From an uncultured Dermabacteraceae bacterium (GTDB taxonomy: Bacteria; Actinomycetota; Actinomycetes; Actinomycetales; Dermabacteraceae), in NCBI GenBank assembly GCA_946223075.1, contig CAMILZ010000014.1:1-64000 (forward strand): a DNA stretch of 64,000 nt, in the 5' to 3' direction. A program made the translations under genes and the position numbers. The notes below the pieces were generated by a model. The model saw nothing but the letters and a program-made list of their open reading frames with translations. It was not told the origin of the DNA and did not search any database. Shown here in pieces: positions 60,932-64,000 of the stretch (position 1 is the first letter of the stretch; the number at the start of each line of letters is the position of its first letter).

Positions 60932-61531
60932 TTAGCCGCGTATACGCCCCACGCGCGCGATGACTTCAGCCGCGCTCAGCCCGAGCTTGTCGCCGCTATA
61001 GCGCAAGCGCCTATGCGGCAAGTGCACGACTAGGTCGGGCTTGCCGATCCGCACGAGCTTTGCCTCTTCGAGGTGCACCTCGCTCCACGGGTAGGTTTCG
61101 TACTGCCCCGCATCCGGAACGAGGCCGAGGAAGTCGCGGCTCAGCCACAGCCCGACGCCCTCGATCGAGTAGCCCCACTCGAAAGCATTCTCGCTCGTAG
61201 CCGAGGGCGGCGTTGCTGGGAGGTTCTTGCGCCGGTCGAGAAATGCGCGTTCGTAGAGCACGCGGCCGTGTTTGTAGAAGGCGTAACCGAGCAGCGCGAG
61301 CACGGTTCCCGAGATGAGGAACGAGATGACGAAAATGTGGATGCCGAAGGCCTTCTTGAGGAAAATATCGGCGAGGATTCCCGCGAGCACAGTGAGAATG
61401 ATGCTGACCGCGTGGCGCTTACCGAACTCGGCGAGGGCCTGCACGTGACGGCGTGCGCGCGCCTCGCGGGGGCTCGCGGCATCGGCGAGGCCGCCGTCGT
61501 CGTAGCGCACGGTGGAGGTGCTCTCGTCCAT
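60932..61531 (-). CDS. Membrane protein of unknown function, paralogue of 60052-60837
   Basis: A 199-residue protein with two membrane segments (about 42-60 and 65-87) and a C-terminal domain: GVGLWLSRDFLGLVPD, TYPWSEVHLEEAKLV, PDLVVHLPHRRLRYSG and LSAAEVIARVGRI. These align with the downstream paralogue, which has a longer linker. The shared PWS and VHLP segments mark a conserved beta-rich cytoplasmic domain of unknown role. The two genes are separated by 94 bp and are both on the minus strand, suggesting a duplication and possibly a joint complex. Confidence 0.75.
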   Translation of the reverse strand: MDESTSTVRYDDGGLADAASPREARARRHVQALAEFGKRHAVSIILTVLAGILADIFLKKAFGIHIFVISFLISGTVLALLGYAFYKHGRVLYERAFLDRRKNLPATPPSATSENAFEWGYSIEGVGLWLSRDFLGLVPDAGQYETYPWSEVHLEEAKLVRIGKPDLVVHLPHRRLRYSGDKLGLSAAEVIARVGRIRG

Positions 61532-61566
61532 GCCTGCCCCTCTCTCGCCCCGTCCGTCCCGGCTGT

Positions 61567-62913
61567 TCAGGGTGTAGATAACCGCGTCATAGACCCAGTT
61601 TCGGCTTTGCCCTCCCTCTTTTCTACACCCTCACGCGAGTTTTCCAAGCCCTCACGTGGGTGACGGCCGAGGATGCCAATCGCGCGCGCGGCTCTAATCA
61701 GCCCAAAGCCATCGGGAGCGCTCATCCACGGCACTCCGTGATATTCATGCACGCTTTCGTGCGCACGCTCGTGCGAATGATCGTGCGTATGCTCTGAAGG
61801 GGTGCGGGCTTCACCGTGCGAAGGTGTTCCGACGGTTGCCTCGCCGGCGTCGGACTCCTTTTTCCCGATCGTGCTTCGCCACACCTTCGGAACCGCCCCC
61901 ACAAGCGCGCGCCCAAGCGCGCCGATCGACGCTAGAGGCCGTTCGGCACCGTGGGCGAGATCCTGCTCGTCGTCGGTGAGTTCGCGAATCGCGACCGCGG
62001 TGACCGATCCCGGGTTCTCTTCCACGACACTGCCGTAGATCGAGGGGTCATGCTGGCCGTCGTCGCCCACGAGAAGCCATTTCGTCTTCGGAAACATCTC
62101 GCGCAGCGAAGCGAGGGTCGTGAGCTTGTGACGCGTGCCCGAGCGGAAGAATCCCGTGTTCGTGGGGCCCCAGTCGGTGAGGAGGAGAGGACCGGCGGGG
62201 TAGCCGTTCTTGAACAGGAAGCGTTCGAGCACGGGGGCGACGTTCCACGCGCCCGTCGAGACGTAAATGAACGGGGTGTTCTCGCCATAGTGGCGGCGTA
62301 GTTGCTGGTAGAACACGGCCATACCGGGCACAATGCGACGCGACGCCTGCGAAATCACGAACGCGTTCCAGCCCGCGATAAGGGGCCGGGGGAGAAGCGT
62401 GATGAGCACCGTGTCGTCGATGTCGCTCACGACGGCGATTTCTTGAGTTTCGTCGTCGAACACGTGGGCGTTTGCCGTGACGGTGTTGGTGCCGTCGGTA
62501 CTGAGCGCGACCTCGTGGAGGCCGGGTTCGAGTTCGACGGGAATCACCTCATCGATGATGCCGGAGCGATCCGCATAGGTTTCGAAAACCTTGGGTCCTT
62601 CGGCCGTGTCGATAGTGATCTCGACGCGCACGTGCGGGTCAATTTGCGACGTGAAGTTTCGAAAGCCGCGCCGTGCGAGCGAACGCATGTCGTACACGGG
62701 TTGATCAAAGTGATGGGGCTTCGTGCCCGGGCCCGCAAAAAGCACCCGCCCGAGGACGCGCAGCTTCGTGCGCGAGCCGTAAGCCGTGTAGGGCTGGATC
62801 CGGGCTTCGAAGCCGAGAGCGCGAAGGACGCGCGCCGTCGCATAGTTCTTTTTGTCCTCGAGGCGGGCCGACCAGTGGGGACGATCGGGTCGCGAGAAAG
62901 AATGTGAACCCAA
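61567..62913 (-). CDS. APP1-type phosphatase (DUF2183) with repeat and His-rich insertion
   Basis: A 448-residue protein with a C2-like N-terminal part (about 40-150) and an APP1 phosphatidate phosphatase catalytic domain: VVSDIDDTVLIT (DxDxT nucleophile motif), PFIYVSTGAWN, LLTDWGPTNTGFFRSG and WLLVGDDGQHDP. Related bacterial proteins are thought to dephosphorylate lipid or polyphosphate-like substrates; the substrate here is unknown. No signal peptide is evident. Near residue 355 the frame passes through a full copy of the dispersed palindrome (SDAGEATVGTPSHGEA) followed by a His/Glu-rich tract (HTHDHSHERAHESVHEYHG), then resumes with VPWMSAPDGFGLIRAARAIG, which looks like the normal C-terminus. 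Confidence 0.85.
   Translation of the reverse strand: MGSHSFSRPDRPHWSARLEDKKNYATARVLRALGFEARIQPYTAYGSRTKLRVLGRVLFAGPGTKPHHFDQPVYDMRSLARRGFRNFTSQIDPHVRVEITIDTAEGPKVFETYADRSGIIDEVIPVELEPGLHEVALSTDGTNTVTANAHVFDDETQEIAVVSDIDDTVLITLLPRPLIAGWNAFVISQASRRIVPGMAVFYQQLRRHYGENTPFIYVSTGAWNVAPVLERFLFKNGYPAGPLLLTDWGPTNTGFFRSGTRHKLTTLASLREMFPKTKWLLVGDDGQHDPSIYGSVVEENPGSVTAVAIRELTDDEQDLAHGAERPLASIGALGRALVGAVPKVWRSTIGKKESDAGEATVGTPSHGEARTPSEHTHDHSHERAHESVHEYHGVPWMSAPDGFGLIRAARAIGILGRHPREGLENSREGVEKREGKAETGSMTRLSTP
61816..61858. repeat. Dispersed palindromic repeat, copy 4 (inside the APP1 phosphatase gene)
   Basis: GTGCGAAGG flank, TTCCGACG (61827-61834), a 13-nt centre, and CGTCGGA (61848-61854) followed by CTCC. 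Same 43-nt length as copy 2 with 36 of 43 positions identical. On the coding (minus) strand it reads S-D-A-G-E-A-T-V-G-T in frame. Confidence 0.75.
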
Positions 62914-63033
62914 GTGCGCACCTCACTGCACCTCGAATTGCGGCAAAGGCCCCCGGCGGGAGCCACCTCATTTTAGTGGACGCATGGAAAGGCACTCTTA
63001 ACGCGTGCGCCGAAAATACGGCAAGATAGTGCC

Positions 63034-63561
63034 GTGAGCAAATATCGAGTGTTGACAGTGTGCACGGCGAACATCTGCCGTTCCCCCGCTGCCGCCGTCA
63101 TGCTCAAAACCGGTCTCGACCAGGCCGGGCTCGAAGATCTGGTCGAGGTCGAGAGCGCGGGAACCACCTACGAATCCGAGGGCTTCCCCATGGACGACCG
63201 CATCGTCCTCGCCCTGGAGCGCGCCGGCTACAGTCCCGAGGCGCACGCGGCGCGCACGGTCCTCGTGCATCAGCTTGGCGAATGGGACCTCGTTCTCACG
63301 ATGAGCACGAAGCACCTCGCGGAAATGAACCGCAAGCTAGAGGCGATTCCCGAAGGTGTGGAGCCGCCCACGCTTCACATGTGGGGGGAGTTCGATCCGG
63401 CAAAACCCGCCGTTGCCGAACCCGAAGATCTCGAGGTGCCGGATCCGTTCTACGAGGAGCAGAAATTCTTCGACCGCACCGTGCTCAAGATGGAGCGCGC
63501 GGTGCCGTCGATTCTGCTGTTCATTAAGTCGCGACTCCGCGAACGCGGCGACATCGCCTAA
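63034..63561 (+). CDS. Low-molecular-weight protein-tyrosine phosphatase
   Basis: A 175-residue cytoplasmic phosphatase of the arsenate reductase/LMW-PTP fold. The P-loop CTANICRSP (CX5RS, starting at Cys10) is at the N-terminus, and DPFYEEQKFFDRTV supplies the catalytic Asp (D-P-F). A partner tyrosine kinase is not in this window. It is longer than the usual 150-160 residues owing to an insertion at EFDPAKPAVAEPEDLEV. Such enzymes often regulate exopolysaccharide export or cell-wall assembly. Start GTG; no clear Shine-Dalgarno, so a leaderless mRNA is possible. Confidence 0.92.
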   Translation: MSKYRVLTVCTANICRSPAAAVMLKTGLDQAGLEDLVEVESAGTTYESEGFPMDDRIVLALERAGYSPEAHAARTVLVHQLGEWDLVLTMSTKHLAEMNRKLEAIPEGVEPPTLHMWGEFDPAKPAVAEPEDLEVPDPFYEEQKFFDRTVLKMERAVPSILLFIKSRLRERGDIA

Positions 63562-63577
63562 CCGCGCCGAGAGGCAC

Positions 63578-64000
63578 TCACGGCTTCTTCGCGCGCGCCC
63601 TAAGCGTTAGTGCGCCGAGGCCGCCGGCAACGGCCACGCCGACCGCGACGGTGCCCGCAAGAATCGACTTGAGCGTGCCGAGTGCGCTGCCATCGGGATT
63701 GGTCCACACCGAGAGAATCGTGTCGACCTGTTCTTCGTCCTCATCACCGAGAATGTGATTCGCGGGCGGCGTTGAGCCGTCCGTGGGAGCTTCGGTGGGG
63801 TTGAGGCGAACACCCGGGGGAGCGCTCGCGGGCTCCTCCTCGGTGGGCACCGTAAGCGCGGGGATCTCGGTCGTGTCGCTTTCCGGCGTGAGAAGCGGCT
63901 CGGGCGTCGGTGCGGGAACGGGAGGCAGCGGTTCGCTTTCCGGTTCGGGCGCCGCTTCCGGCTCGGAATCGACCTCGGGTTCACTGTGCGGTGAGGGCTG
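63578..64000 (-). CDS. C-terminal part of a surface protein with Pro/Glu-rich stalk (runs off window)
   Basis: The minus-strand frame is open from the window end and encodes at least 140 residues, beginning QPSPHSEPEVDSEPEA. A Pro/Glu/Thr-rich stalk (EPLPPVPAPTPEPLLTPESD) is followed by TPPANHILGDEDEEQ, a spacer, and a hydrophobic segment (ILAGTVAVGVAVAGGLGALTL) ending RARAKKP. This is the tail of a secreted, C-terminally anchored protein similar in layout to the one at 38350-39624, again without LPxTG. The N-terminal functional domain lies outside the window. It converges with the LMW-PTP gene. Confidence 0.8.
   Translation of the reverse strand, partial: QPSPHSEPEVDSEPEAAPEPESEPLPPVPAPTPEPLLTPESDTTEIPALTVPTEEEPASAPPGVRLNPTEAPTDGSTPPANHILGDEDEEQVDTILSVWTNPDGSALGTLKSILAGTVAVGVAVAGGLGALTLRARAKKP

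Noticed and set aside
1..64000. CRISPR array, insertion sequence or prophage
   Set aside because: No regularly spaced direct repeats with unique spacers were seen, and no transposase, integrase or phage structural gene was recognised among the coding frames.

Overview
This is a GC-rich actinobacterial chromosome segment. Third codon positions are mostly G or C, GTG starts are common, and neighbouring genes are often coupled by ATGA or GTGA overlaps. The gene content (MetP/MetS methionine transporter with a 38-residue subunit, small 4.5S-type SRP RNA, recR followed by lysC-asd, MntR-type DtxR regulator, Tat-type lipoprotein substrate-binding proteins) fits a Micrococcales host. A skin or mucosal genus such as Dermabacter or Brachybacterium is plausible, but nothing in the window proves the genus.

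Layout. Positions 1-14.4 kb form a glycan-use region. Two tandem, similar sugar ABC importer cassettes (binding protein, permease, permease; minus strand) are separated by a NUDIX gene. They stand next to a divergent, translationally coupled four-gene operon: GH38 alpha-mannosidase, alkaline-phosphatase-superfamily phosphodiesterase, HAD phosphatase and GH20 beta-N-acetylhexosaminidase. 14.4-18.8 kb holds a manganese module: an MntR-like regulator converging on a mntABCD-type importer with a DtxR-type box upstream. 18.8-21.5 kb is a disturbed stretch with a decayed NUDIX copy, an FMN reductase carrying a repeat in its tail, a short ORF, an orphan gene and tRNA-Ser(GGA). 21.6-24.4 kb has metPS, SRP RNA and a DUF421 protein.

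24.4-37.3 kb is mainly housekeeping: dnaX, an amidase, a GyrI-like protein, recR, a membrane protein, lysC with a probable internal beta-subunit start, asd, a TetR regulator, a PRC-barrel protein and UDP-glucose dehydrogenase. 37.4-46.1 kb holds an RmlD-like reductase, a stalk-type surface protein, NDH-2, a VanZ-like protein and sbcDC. 46.1-56.1 kb holds a DUF456 protein and two heterodimeric ABC exporters, each with complementary degenerate ATP sites, flanking a methyltransferase and a membrane-anchored extracytoplasmic protein. 56-64 kb holds an aldo/keto reductase, a polar amino-acid ABC importer, a pair of paralogous membrane proteins, an APP1-type phosphatase, a low-molecular-weight tyrosine phosphatase and the C-terminal end of a second surface protein that runs off the window.

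The most unusual signal is a small dispersed palindromic repeat of about 34-43 bp. Its arms are TCCGACG...CGTCGGA, and in one orientation it reads S-D-(A/G)-x-x-A-T-V-G. Four good copies and several partial ones occur. Copies or half-copies lie inside genes without breaking the frame: the APP1 phosphatase, the N-terminus of an amino-acid-binding protein, the FMN reductase tail and linkers of DnaX and ABC proteins. This resembles an in-frame palindromic element. Other notable points are localized near-identity (gene conversion) between the importer cassettes, a duplicated 59-nt hairpin at their 3' ends, and the NUDIX pseudogene.
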